Shown here in pieces: positions 43,023 to 55,310 of a stretch of 64,000 nt of DNA. Position 1 is the first letter of the stretch, and every line of letters starts with the position of its first letter. Source of the stretch: Musa acuminata AAA Group (lineage: Eukaryota > Streptophyta > Magnoliopsida > Zingiberales > Musaceae); contig NC_088335.1 of NCBI RefSeq assembly GCF_036884655.1, forward strand, positions 41,844,501 through 41,908,500. Direction: 5' to 3'. Below the pieces are notes generated by a model. The model was not told the DNA's origin. It did not search any database and saw only the letters and a program-made list of their open reading frames with translations. The translations under genes were made by a program, and so were the position numbers.

Positions 43023-44598
43023 TGTTGAATCTCGGATTTTGATAATGAAACTAATTGATTATGTTTAAATGTTTAAAAGCATTTTGAGTGATGCAGGTCT
43101 ACTCGATCAGGATTAGACAGTTGACGCAGGAGGAATTGACGTTGCGCCGGAGGAGATCACGTCAGGATATTGGACGGCAGAAGGCTTCGGACGTCGGGCA
43201 TCGGGCCACGGAGAGCGGAATTATGCCAAGGATATCGGGGTTGCGGAGGTCAACCACCGATTGGGCAACAAGCCGCAAGAGAGGACGATGCGCTGAAGAA
43301 TCGGACGAAGCGCCAACCAATAACGTGCCGAGCAACAGAATGTCAATTTGCGTTGTAATAATTGTCTAAATCGGAATAGAGTTTTAGCTTGTGTGTGCAG
43401 GATTAACTACGATAACGACGAAGACATAAAGCAAAACAAAGTGTCGGAGTCAAGCGCGAAGGATTCGTTGCGAGTTCGAGAGTTCGACGGAAGTCCGAAG
43501 GTTCGTCGGGAATGCTGCCGGAACTAGCCGAGAATGAGTAGGGAGCTTGCCGAAGGGTTTTTCGGAAGCTCGCCGGAAGGTTCGTTGGAAGTTCGCGGAG
43601 CTCGCCGAGAAAGATCGGAGCTTGCCGAAGAAGCTCGTTAGAACTCGTCAAGATCAAATCGTAAAGTCTAGGAGCTTGCCGAGAGTTCGCAGAATGGTTT
43701 CCGAGAGTTTATCGGAAGACCGCCGGAAGTTCGCCAGAAGCTCGCCAGAAGAAGTCTTGACTTACAGACTTTGTAATAGCTTAGAAAATGTCTTTAAATT
43801 CATAGTTAGCACGTTAATTAGGGTTAGGATTAGGTGTTAATCCTATAACCCAAGTAGGGGCCAATTGGGCTCGAGTTCGGACTGGTTTGGGCCAAGTTTA
43901 GAGCCCAACCAGTGAGCTGAAATAGTGTAGGCGGTGGCACCGCTAGACTAAACGATGGCGCTGCCCAGCACTCGAGAGGTCCGACGGTGGCACCGCCACC
44001 GACAGGCGGTGGCACCGCCGGCCTCGGAAACCCAAGAGAATTCAAAATTTGGAGCCCAAATTTGAATCCTCTTGGGGCCAATACCTCTCATTTCTCAGCA
44101 GAGAAAACAACCTTTGAGAAGCAAGAGATTGAGATAAAAGTCTTAGCAAAGCCTTTAGTAAGTTTTTATTTTCAATAACTTATGTGTTCACCTCCCTCTT
44201 TCTCTTTGAAAATTTGTAAGAGTGTGAACCACTTGTAAAAGGTTGTAAGAGGGGTATTTGTCCTTCCCCTTCAAAGTGATTTGCTAGTGGAAGTTGAAAG
44301 CCTCTTCGAAGAAGGCTTCGCAAGTGGATGTAAGTCATTTTGACCCAACCACTTTAAATTGGTGTGTTCTCTGGTTTATATTTACTTATTACTATTTACC
44401 TTACTGCAAACCTTTATACGTGCTTTACTTCCTCATTACTTTTGTTGCACACCTTTACGAACACGCTTTCAAGTTAAGAACTTCCGAGTTCGATTTTTTT
44501 TTATTTTATCGTACGAAAGAATTTTCCAAAACCGAAGTTTTAATCCGCTGCATTAATTCACCCCCCCCCCCCCTCTTAGTGCCGCTCCGATCCTAACA
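43023..44598 (+). repeat. 5' LTR of gag-only copy 1
   Basis: It opens TGTTGAATCTCGG and ends CCTAACA. It contains a run of degenerate AGCTCGCCGGAAG units (43490-43750) and GGCGGTGGCACCGCC palindromes (43930-44020). The TATA position (GGGCC-AATAC at about 44076-44083) lacks four bases, TATA, present in the 3' LTR. A run of C ends near 44573. Confidence 0.9.
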
Positions 44599-44648
44599 AT
44601 TGGTATCAGAGCCCGGTATTTCTCATTTCGGATTTACACCCAAGAGAA

Positions 44649-45398
44649 ATGACTCTTCATAGTTTTCAAGAGGGCTTATCAGTTGTTCATCCACCGTTGT
44701 TTAACGGATTGGACTACACTAATTGGAAAACTCAAATGAGAGTTTTCTTGATTTCTATGAATTTGGATTTATGGAATATCATTGAAAACGGTTTTCAACT
44801 TCCCTCTAAACCGATGAACGAATGGTCGGATTTGGAGAAGAAGTATTTTTCTTTAAACGCAAAGGCTATGAATGCCTTATTTTGTGCTTTGGACAAAAAT
44901 GAGTTCAATCGGATTTCTACATACGAAACGGCTTTTGATATTTGGCGAACACTTGAAATCACGCATGAGGGAACTAGTAGAGTCAAAGACTCGAAAGTTA
45001 ACATTTTATTGCATGATTTTGAGCTTTTTCGAATGCAACCAAGCGAGATTATAGGCGACATGTACACCCGTTTCACGGATGTCGTCAATAATCTAAGAGT
45101 TCTTGGTAAATATTTTTCGAATTTTGATCTCGTAAGCAAGATCTTAAGATCCCTTCCAAAAAGGTGGGATCCTAAAATAATCGCAATACAAGAAACAAAA
45201 GATTTAAATATTTTTCCACTTCAAGAACTAATTGGTTCGTTGATAACATATGAAATGGTGCACAATGCACATGATGAACAAAATCACCTTCCAAAGAATA
45301 GAAAGGATTTGAAACTCCGGACAAATGAATACCACTTGAGCGATGACTCAAGTGATGAGGACAATAATGAACTTAGAACTTCGAACACTAACTCTTAA
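44649..45398 (+). CDS. gag of gag-only copy 1 (frameshifted near its end)
   Basis: This 249-codon frame starts shortly after the primer-binding site. It has the same blocks as the SIRE-type gag: YTNWKTQMRVFLIS, LNAKAMNALFCALDKNEF, FDIWRTLEITHEGTSRVK, IIGDMYTRFTDVVNNLRVLG and SLPKRWDPK. These form the capsid-like domain. A shift near 45375 separates it from a Lys/Arg-rich tail readable to 45582 (KRNNELERRKRPKKRKATKD). No zinc knuckle and no pol follow, so the protein would be a particle former lacking enzymes. Confidence 0.85.
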   Translation: MTLHSFQEGLSVVHPPLFNGLDYTNWKTQMRVFLISMNLDLWNIIENGFQLPSKPMNEWSDLEKKYFSLNAKAMNALFCALDKNEFNRISTYETAFDIWRTLEITHEGTSRVKDSKVNILLHDFELFRMQPSEIIGDMYTRFTDVVNNLRVLGKYFSNFDLVSKILRSLPKRWDPKIIAIQETKDLNIFPLQELIGSLITYEMVHNAHDEQNHLPKNRKDLKLRTNEYHLSDDSSDEDNNELRTSNTNS

Positions 45399-45582
45399 TA
45401 AGTTTATTAAACAAAAATCTAAAAGAAACAATGAACTTGAACGGAGGAAGAGGCCAAAGAAGAGGAAGGCAACCAAAGACGAATCAAAAACTTCCAAAGG
45501 TGAAACGGTGAATTGGGCTTTGACGAGCCTCGACTACAAGGTAAGTAACTCAACTCTCTTGAATTATTTTGAAATTACTTGA

Positions 45583-48243
45583 AGTTTTTCATGAGTGCTT
45601 AATTTAGATAGTAGGAATAGGAAATAAAAAATTATTTTTCAAAAATTATATCATGTTTTTCTTTTTAGCATCTTTGAAAAATTAAAAAATTTAAGCATGA
45701 AAAGATAGATTCACCTAAAAAGAAAAATGTATGACTACAACAAATAACAAAATGATTTTGTTTGAAAATGCCTTATGCCCAATGAAACCATCATTGATGA
45801 ATATGCTTTATATTTAATAGTTTCTTTGGCTTATATGCCTTATCATGATAAACGTTTTGAAAAGTTTATATCATACTTGATGATTGTTATACATGATGAT
45901 TTATTGGTCTTGAAGTTATTATTAAATGAAATCATGTTTGACATGAAGTAATGAGTTGAAATAATTTTTTTTTGAATTATGTGTTGCACTTTTTTTTATG
46001 ATTTTTTATCTTTCCGTTTTAAATGATGATGCATGGATTAAAAAAAAAAAAGGGACATGCATGTATGGAATCAATCAATAAGTTGAAACAAAAGGAGGAA
46101 AGAATTTTTTATTAAAAATTTTCTTTTTCTCTATCTTATTGATTTCTACCTAAGAGACCAATAAAATTATTTATGCCATTTTGAATCTCTTGAAAGAAAT
46201 ATTGAGATTTTGATGATTTGGACGATTTGAATTTGAATGTGTTTTATTCAAAATCATGATCTTGATTCCGTGATATTTACAAATTAAGATTTATTATGAA
46301 TCAAGATTTTTTCATTAATCGATCTCCTAAGATTTTCTTTTGATTATTTATGAGTAGGTTTTTCAAAAAGAAATCATGCCTTTTGGTATTCATATGATCT
46401 AATCTTTCATGATATGATTTTTATACAATTCCTTGTATTCATGAAATGTTTATCGCATCACCCAATTACTTTCTTCTTGATATTCCTTATGTGGTGATAT
46501 AAAATTATGCATGAAATACTCTTGATATTATTTTGATGCATACAAATGAAAAGTTATGATCATGAATGGTCGGATGAAATTTGACAAGTTAATACCATCA
46601 TGATTTGAAACATTTATAATTTGAAATTATGCATGCAATTGCTTTGTATTGTGATGATATATGCATATAATGTGTATCATGAATACTTTATTATCATACA
46701 TGAAAATAGTGATAAATATTTTAAAAATAAATATTTGTATCATGTTAGATAATTTTACATTTTGTGCATGATGAGTTATAGTGATGATTGAAATGATACG
46801 AATGATGATTTGGAATCATGTATATAATGATGAGTTTATATGTTTTGAAAATATATATGATGATTTGGTATTATGCATGCAATAATGATGCACACAATGA
46901 TGAAATATTCATGATAAAATTATTATTTTGATATTCATGACTTGAATCTTCGTTTCTTTTTGCCAATGACAAAGGGAGAGAAAGAGTTGCTAATGTACTA
47001 TCTTGAATTGATGTAAAGGATAATCTCAAAGATAAATTAGCTACCTTGCACAAGTCAAGAAAATGTAAAAATTTGCTTACTTTCTTGCACATCTAAAGAA
47101 AAGATACAAATGTAACACTTGCCAAATTGTTTGCTTGCCTCATGTAAAACATGGTCCCTTGTTAGTTTGGTATTTTGCTAAGGAAGCAAAAATGACATTT
47201 CTGAAAAGAGAAGAAAGAGCTTACTTTCTTGAACATCTTTAATATGCTAGCTAGCATGATGTACAATTTGCTATCTTGAACATTACAAAGAAATACTATC
47301 ATGCACATTGCAAAGAAAAGCAAATATGCCAACTTGTACATCTTTAAATTTGCTAGCTTATATGTAGTAAAACTTGCATATCGTAAAAGTTGTAGCTTAT
47401 AGAGAAGCAAAGAATTGCTATCTCGAAAGAAGCAAAAAATACAAAACTTAGAAAACTTGCAATATAATTGCTCTTGCCATGCTTTGTATCAAAAATAGGT
47501 TGATATCCTTAAAAGCATCACATTAAATTTTTTAGTATTGCAATGTATCACATGTATTGCAAATTGAAAATTTTGAGACTATTATCATATCATGTTTAAC
47601 AATTGATGTCTTTCATGACATGATTTCTTTGCATTTTTGTCTTATATGTATCATGTGATGATTGAAATATTGATTGATGCAAATTCATAATTTATGTAAA
47701 AGTTTAAATCATTGGTTCATCTCCTTCTTTTCGGCAATGACATAGGGGGAGAAAGATTGCTAGCTCAAGACAAATGTTGGCTAGCGTGTACTTTTCCCTT
47801 CTTTTCGACAAAACCAAAGGGGAGAAAGCTTTTGCTAGTTAGAACATGCAAAGAAAAGCAAAGTGCAATCTTGCACAAGAAGCAAGTGTTGAATTGCCAT
47901 GATTGAACTTAAGAATTTTGCTATGCTTTTGTGCTTATATGTTGTGATGAAAATATAGCTTTATGTTGCAAAAACTTGCATATCTTTTAAAATAGCTAGA
48001 GCTACTTCTCCTTTTTGTTGATGACATAAGGGGAGAAGTATATTGATGACTTCATGCATTGAATTGAATATTTTATATATATATTTATATGATGGTTTAA
48101 ATATTTTTCATAACATGTGATAAATGTTACTTGGATTTGGGATAATCCAAGTGTTCTATCAATGACATATTGATAGGGGGAGTTTAGTTAAACTCCGGGG
48201 AGTTAAGGTTAACTCCGTTAGTCATCAATTAGTTGTCATCATA
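45583..48243 (+). other. Non-coding internal region of gag-only copy 1 with polypurine-like modules
   Basis: This is 2.7 kb of A+T-rich sequence, strongly enriched in ATGAT/CATGA words and without a coding frame I can support. Modules of the form CTTCTTTTCGGCAATGACA followed by a purine run (GGGGGAGAAAG type) recur at about 46956, 47724, 47797, 48010 and 48153, before the real polypurine tract at 48244-48257. Confidence 0.7.
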
Positions 48244-48257
48244 AAAAAGGGGGAGAT

Positions 48258-49841
48258 TGTTGAATCTCGGATTTTGATGATGAAACTAATTGATTGTGTT
48301 TAGATGTTTAAAAGCATTTTGAGTGATGCAGGTCTACTCGATCAAGATTAGACAGTTGGCGCAGGAGGAATTGACGTTGCGCCGGAGGAGATCATGTCAA
48401 GATATTGGACGACAGAAGGCTTCGGACATCGGGCATCGGGCCAAGGAGAGCGGAATTGCGCCAAGGATATCGAGATTGCGGAGGTCAACCGCCGATTGGG
48501 CAACAAGCCGCAAGAGAGGATGATGCGCTGAAGAATCGGACGAAGCGCCAACCAATGACGTGCCGAGCAACAGAATGTCAATTCGCGTTGTAATAATTGT
48601 CTAGATCGGAGTAGAGTTTTAGCTTGTGTGTGCAGGATTAACTACGATAACGACGAAGACATAAAGCGAAACAAAGTGTCGGAGTCAAGCGCGAAGGATT
48701 CGTTGCGAGTTCGAGAGTTCGACAGAAGTCCGAAGGTTTGTCGGGAATGCTATCGGAACTAGCCGAGAATGAGTAGGGAGCTTGCCGAAGGGTTTTTCAG
48801 AAGCTCGCCGGAAGGTTCGTTGGAAGTTCGCGGAGCTCGCCGAGAAAGATCGGAGCTTGCCGAAGAAGCTCATTGGAACTCGTCAACATCAAATCGTGAA
48901 GTCTAGGAGCTTGCCGGGAGTCCGCAGAATGGTTTCCGAGAGTTTATCGGAAGACCGCCGGAAGTTCGCCAGAAGCTCGCCGGAAGAAGTCTTGACTTAC
49001 GGACTTTGTAATAGCTTAGAAAATGTCTTTAAATTTGTAGTTAGCACATTAATTAGGGTTAGGATTAGGTGTTAATCCTATAACCCAAGTAGGGGCCAAT
49101 TGGGCTCGAGTTCGAACTGGTTTGAGCCAAGTTTAGAGCCCAACTAGTGAGCTGAAATAGATTTGGCGGTGGGACCGCCCAAAACCCGAGAACTGAGCGG
49201 TGGCGCTGCTGGACTGAGTGGTGGCACCGCCCAACACCCGAGAGGTCCGGCGGTGGCACCGCCGGCCTTGGAAACCCAAGAGAATTCAAAATTTGTAGCC
49301 CAAATTTGAATCCTCTTAGGGCCTATAAATACCCCTCATTTCTCAGTAGAGAAAACAACCTTTGAGAAGCAAGAGATTGAGATAAAAGTCTTAGCAAAGC
49401 CTTTAGCAAGTTTTTGTTTTCAATAGCTCGAGTGTTCACCTCCCTCTTTCTCTTTGAAAATTTGTAAGAGTGTGAATCACTTGTAAAAGGTTGTAAGAGG
49501 GGTATTTGTTCTTCCCCTTCAAAGAGATTTGCTAGTGGAAGTTGGAAGCCTCTTCGAAGAAGGCTTCGCAAGTGGATGTAGGTCATTTTGACCGAACCAC
49601 TTTAAATTGATGTGTTCTCTGGTTTGCATTTACTTATTACTATTTACCTTACTGCAAACCTTCATACGTGCTTTACTTCCTCATTACTTTTGTTGCACAT
49701 CTTTACGAACATGCTTTCAAGTTAAGAACTTCTGAGTTCGGTTTTTTTGTTTTATCGTACCAAAGAATTTTCTAAAACCGAAGTTTTAATCTACTGCACT
49801 AATTCACCCCCGCCCCTCTTAGTGCCGCTCCGATCCTAACA
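48258..49841 (+). repeat. 3' LTR of gag-only copy 1
   Basis: It is 1584 bp, with an intact TATA box (TATAAAT, 49324-49330) and four GGCGGTGG-type palindromic units at about 49165-49262. It is followed by AAATT. Confidence 0.9.
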
Positions 49842-49846
49842 AAATT

Positions 49847-52800
49847 ATCAAGATATTATTTCTTTTTAGTGTTGAAAATCTCATCATGATTTAATAGAAA
49901 AAATTTTAAATTCTATATGATTGTTTATACATAATTAATATGAATATTAAGTTTATAGTGATTCTATAATCAAATATTAGAATGACGCATGGTTTCATAA
50001 ACTCCTTAAGATTATATATGCTTATATCTGTGGGTTATTTCATATTCCCTATTTTAGTATAGAAAGATATTTTATCATCTTTATAAATTACTTATTGAGA
50101 TATGTCTATATATACCTAATTTATGTAAGGTCTTAAGTTGTTGATATTATTAGGTATCCATAAATAAAATAAAACATAATTAGATAGAAAAATTAAAATT
50201 ATTAGATCTAATAAGGGTGATAAATTTTATGGTCCTTACAATGAATCCGATCATAATTCTAGGTTTTTTTGCTAGATTCCAAGTAAAGCGAGGAATTTAT
50301 ACTTAATATGTTTTACTAGATGTGTCACAACATAGCAGGATTACTAAAAGACAAAATTATGATATAGTTAGGAGTATGATGGATTATTTTTCTATACTCT
50401 GAATTAATATAAGGAGAAGCTCTAAGGACAATTATATATATATTGAATAAGGTTCTATTAAGTCAATTTCATCTAATTTCTTTTAAGTTATGGATTAGTA
50501 GGAAACCCAATTAGAGATATCTATATATTTAGGATAGTCCTGTAAAGATAAAAGTCTTCAATTTATATAAAAATAAATTTGATTCAAAAGATTTCTTTGA
50601 ATATTTTATTATTTATCCAAATCATAGTACAAGGATAGTTGAATATGACAATGTAGGATTCTTAGAAAAAGCAAATAAGTATAAGTGAAAATCTTAAAAT
50701 TTAATCTTGATATTTAGGAGATATAAGTTGATATTTATTTATTATTTTATATTAAAAATATTATTCCTTAAATTAGTAAACAAACCGATGAGGGTGAATA
50801 ACAAAATAATATTAATGAACTCTAATATGAGATTGATGTTATCTCTAATGATCTTATAAAATAATCATAACTAGTCGTCTTGAGATCTGAAACATATCAT
50901 TTCTAATTATTATATGGTATATCTATAAAAATCATATTATGATATAGGAATCAAAAGGATCTTTTGTTGTTTTCACACATTATAAAAAATAATGATTATG
51001 AAAAGTAGTATAATATAATAAAAGAAGAGTTAAAATTAATAACTAGAATAGTGTTTAAGAACTCATCAAATTAACTAATAATTAAAAAATTTTGTTATAT
51101 AAACATGACTAAAAAGGTAATATCGAATAATATAAAAATCAAACTAGTGATTAAAGGTTTTACTTATAAAGAATACATTAATCATAATAAGATATTTTTT
51201 TAAAAATTTTTAAGTGAACTCATTAAGAATCATCGTGACATTAGTAGCTAATTATAATTTTGAGTTACATCATATAAGTAAAAAAATTAATTATCTGAAT
51301 ATGGATATAGATTTATATGAATTAACTTAAATGATTCACAAGAAAAATGAAATAAATATAAAGTCTAATATATATATTTAGGATATCTATTTATAACCTT
51401 AAACAAGTCTTAGTATATAAAATTTTATGATGCCATTACTTTCTTCAGATTTAAGAAAAATACTATTAATCAGTATTAATATCTGAAGGTCAGTAAGAGT
51501 TAGTTTATTATATTGGTTTATATATGGATAATTTTTTAATTTCTAGTAGTGATCATGGTTTATTATACCAAAGTAAAAAAAATTATCATGAATTTTAAGA
51601 TGATTGATATGAATAAATATCTTATATTATTAACATTGGGATATTCAAAAATAGATTCTAAGAATTATTAATATTATCTCAATAATAATATATTAATTAA
51701 GTTTCAGAGAGATTTAATGTACAATGTTGTTCAGTATATAACATAAGTAGAAATTTCAATTAAAACAAATATTTTTAAAATTATTTAAAAAGAATCAGAT
51801 AAAGAAAAATATTCATGTATATGTTGTTGGAAGTCTATTACATGGTTAAACATATACCATACCATATATTAATTTTATAATTAGAATACTAGTTATATAT
51901 TAGAGTTACGAAACATTAAAATACTATAAAAAATAATAAGATATTTAGGAGAGATAAAAAATTATATCTCATATATATGAAATTAGATTAGTTTAAAATG
52001 ATAGAATTTTTATATGTTGATTATGTCAATTGCCTTGATAATAAGAAGTCCACTTTATGTTTTATATTTATTAGTTAAAGGAGTAATTTATAAAGAAAAA
52101 TATTAACCAATATATTATTATATTATCAACTATAGAAGTTGATTTTGTGATATGCTTTGAGGCCACTAATCAAACTTTATAATTGTAAAATTTTATATCA
52201 GGACTTAGTACAATCACTCAATTGTTAAGTTGCTAAAGATACTTTGTGACATATTATAGTAGTTTTCTTCTTTAGAATAATAAATACCTTTATGGTATAT
52301 GCATTATAGTATAAAGTACCTTATGGTTAGAGAAAAAGAGTTAAGAAATAATTAATATTAATTAAGATATTAAGTTTTAATATATTGAGTACTAATTAAT
52401 TCACTTGGGACTTATAGCCTAAAAGTGTTTGAAAGAACATGTTCTTATGATTGAGTTTATAAATAATCTATAAAAGATATAATGATACATGTTTGAGTAG
52501 ACATTATAATTGATGTTCTTATTAAAATTATTTATTTATATTATCTTATTCAGATTTATATATATACATATTATGATTAAATGTGTAAAATAGAACTATC
52601 TTGATAAAACAAATTATACGGGTTATTTTAGACTGTATTAGTAAGGACTAATAGTGTTATAATACATAGACGGAAATTTAATATTGATGACATACAACCG
52701 CTATGACTCACATCAGACCCAATGTGATATTATTATATTTATTGACTTATTGGCTTATTTTATAAAATTTATGTGCATGTGTAAAATATTTTTTTTGAAG

Positions 52801-53207
52801 TTTTAAAATCTAGTTAAGTAAAATTATTTTTAAATAATTTTTTATTTTAATTTTTTTATATCTTATCAATTAATGGCCAAGTGGGAGTATGTTAGAATAT
52901 GTGACCCTATTTAATTTAGTAAGATATATTATAGATGTGATTATGACTGTTTACGGTTATCGATCAATAAAAAGAAAATCTAATTATGATAAAATTTCTT
53001 AGGAGATACCCTTAATGAGATATGGGATAGTCTCTCATAATTACTTATTTTGGACCATCTTCTCTTGCATGTAAATAGATAATATCTCCTAGGGACTCAA
53101 CATAGATATGTGATGCAATGTTATTGAAAGATTACATATCTTCTCTCATCTTTCCTTAGTCACGTAAAATTATTGATATATTATAGATCTTCTTCTTATA
53201 GATTAAC
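49847..53207 (+). mobile_element. Heavily decayed Ty1-copia element
   Basis: No open frame remains, but plus-strand translation across frames still shows copia RT order: an integrase/RT linker near 50890-50960, a YGLKQ-like NLKQV at about 51395, a YVDD remnant reading LYMDN near 51520, and a YASAVGSL-like YVVGSLLHG near 51820. A polypurine-like AAGTGGGAG at 52879 precedes an LTR-like block TGTTAGAATATG...TTAACA (52890-53207). Extreme A+T content and loss by transitions fit long decay of a methylated copy. The left limit is unknown. Confidence 0.55.
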
Positions 53208-53991
53208 ATCAATATAGTTTTCGAATTTGACAATAATACACTTGTAGATTAGATAAAGGCTTTTTGAGTAATATCGAAAGGAACGTATTGTAAATCTAAT
53301 AAATCATTATTTGAATTTGACAATAATACACTTGTAGATTTTAATTTTAGCCCTAATTCTTATAAGAATTCTTTCATCCGTAATATTTCTTTACAAACCT
53401 TCTATAGTAGCAATATATTATGCCTCTATGGTAGAGAGTAATACACCTTTAAAATATGGATTATCATGACATAACTCCCATTGTAAAAATGAGTACAAAA
53501 CTTGATGTGGACTTTTTCATATCAATATCTCTTGTCATATCTGTATCTATATAATCTGTCAATATAAGTGGTCTACCTCCAAAGCTTAAGCAAACCTTAG
53601 AGTTTCCTTTAAGATATTTAAAGATCCACTTCACTATTGCCTAGTGCTCTTTGCTTGGATTTATAAGAAATCTACTAGCAGCACCCATTTCATATACGAT
53701 ACCCGACCTCGTATATACCATCACATACATTAAATGTTCAATTACTGAAGCATAAGTAATATTTTGCATTTTCTTCTTCTCCTCATCACTTGATAAACTC
53801 TACTCTAAGTACAACTTGAAGTGACCTGAAAGAGGAGAACCAATTGGCTTTGCATTACTCATACTAAACCTTTCTAATACATTCTCGATGTATTTCTTCT
53901 GTGATAACCAAATCTTCTTGCTTTTTCTATCACATAAAATATGCATACCTAGTATTTGCTTTACTGATCCCATATCCTTTATTGCAAAGGA
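53208..53991 (-). pseudogene. Old copia element, left part: RNase H and end of RT
   Basis: On the minus strand 53800-53990 reads MGSVKQILGMHI, KKIWLSQKKYIENVLERF and NAKPIGSPLSGHFKL, the end of a copia RT. 53470-53800 continues with YASVIEHLMYVMVYTR and YIDTDMTRDIDMKKSTSSF, a copia RNase H. It is interrupted at 53991 by the gag-only element and resumes at 59864. A 28-base repeat (GAATTTGACAATAATACAC and following) occurs at about 53224 and 53313. Confidence 0.7.
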
Positions 53992-55310
53992 TGTTAGGAT
54001 CAAGAGCACAAAGAGGGGGGGTGCTGAATTACTGTAGCGGAAAACTTTCAACGATTGAAACTGTGTTCGTACGTTGAAATCCGATTCCGACATAAAAGTC
54101 ATTTCATGCAGATAATAACTTTGAAAGCTTACGGAAACATATTTGAAGTAAAGTAAGGAAGACAGTTTGCAGTTAAGATAAATAGCATAAAGGAAATGCA
54201 AACCAGATTTTAGAGTGGTTCGATCAAACGTAACCTACATCCACTTTCGGCTTCCTCCTCCGACGAGGTTACCGACGTCCACTAGAGGCCTTCCTTTAAT
54301 AGGCGAAGGCCAATCACCCTTTTACAGTTTTACTCCTTTTGACGGGCTTAAGAGACAACCCTTATAGAATTTTCTCTCCTCTCTTGAAAGATCAAAACTT
54401 GGAAGAAAAGAGGGAAGAGAACTTCTAACCTTTACAATACTTTTGAGCTCTAAAATCATAGAGTAAGATCAAGCTTTCGGTGCCCTTTCATGCAGAAAAG
54501 GGTGGGGTATATATAGGCCATAAACTGATTTAAATTTGAAGCTCGAAAATATCTTTTCCCAGATTTTCGGGGTCCTAGCGGTACTACCTCCTAACTAGGG
54601 TGGTACAACCGCCAAGCAGCTCGGAGACTGAGCCCAGGTGGTGCCACCGCTTGACTGGGGCAGTTGCACGCCCAGTCTCACTCGGAGACTGAGCCCAGGT
54701 GGTACCACCACCTGACCTGGGCGGTTGCACCGCCCAGCTTTCCTGGGAGACCATCTCTTGGGTGGTGCCACCGCTAACCCTGGCGGTGCCACCGCTTGGC
54801 AAGAATTCTGGTCCGAATGGGTTGATCTATTCGGCCCAATTTGGGTCTATCAAGGGCTCAATTGCTCTCAGATTAAGTTAATGGGATCACCTCCCATTCC
54901 TAACTTAATCTACATGCTAACTACGATATTTTTTAAGACATTTACTACAACTTGCTCCGGTGCGTTAATAGCTTCTTCCGGCGAGCTTCCGGCGAACATC
55001 CAATGAACCTTCGGTGATGCTCCGGCGGACTTCCGGCCAACTCCTAGACTTGCAACGATCCACTTGGTAAGTTCCGATGAGCTTCTTTAGCAAGCTCTTT
55101 GACTTCTCGGATTTGTTCCCGTAGAACCTCCGACGATCGTTCGGACTTCCGTCGAACTCTCGAACCCCCAACATGATCATGGTCTCGACTCCGGTGCAAC
55201 TCCTACTGCATGTCTTTCTTCCATCGTAGTTAATCTTGCACGCTTATCTCAACATATGGATTAGATAATAAATAACAATTGACTTCATCATCAAAATCCG
55301 AGATTCAACA
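53992..55310 (-). repeat. 3' LTR of gag-only copy 2
   Basis: It is 1319 bp. Plus-strand ends are TGTTAGGATCAAG and GATTCAACA. It contains a shortened set of GGCGGTGCCACC repeats (about 54575-54800) and a GTATATATAGG promoter box near 54510. Confidence 0.88.

Larger units (their letters stand above)
43023..49841 (+). mobile_element. Gag-only LTR retrotransposon (TR-GAG-like), copy 1
   Basis: LTRs at 43023-44598 and 48258-49841 are flanked by AAATT on both sides (43018-43022 and 49842-49846). The primer-binding site TGGTATCAGAGC follows the 5' LTR, and the polypurine tract AAAAAAGGGGGAGA precedes the 3' LTR. The internal 3.66 kb encodes only a gag related to the SIRE-type gag at 1494-2318. The remaining 2.7 kb is A+T-rich and shows no protease, integrase, RT or RNase H. 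LTRs differ by about 5%, nearly all transitions. The element must have used enzymes supplied in trans, most likely by the SIRE-type family with the same LTR ends. Confidence 0.9.

Noticed and set aside
43088..43840. Frames in the gag-only LTRs encoding Arg/Ser/Glu-rich peptides (again at 48323-49075)
   Set aside because: They are products of AGCTCGCCGGAAG-type repeats in LTRs; no domain or conserved start.
45583..48243. A hidden env-like or regulatory gene inside gag-only copy 1
   Set aside because: Only short A+T-rich frames exist, with no membrane segments, signal peptide or similarity between the two copies at protein level.
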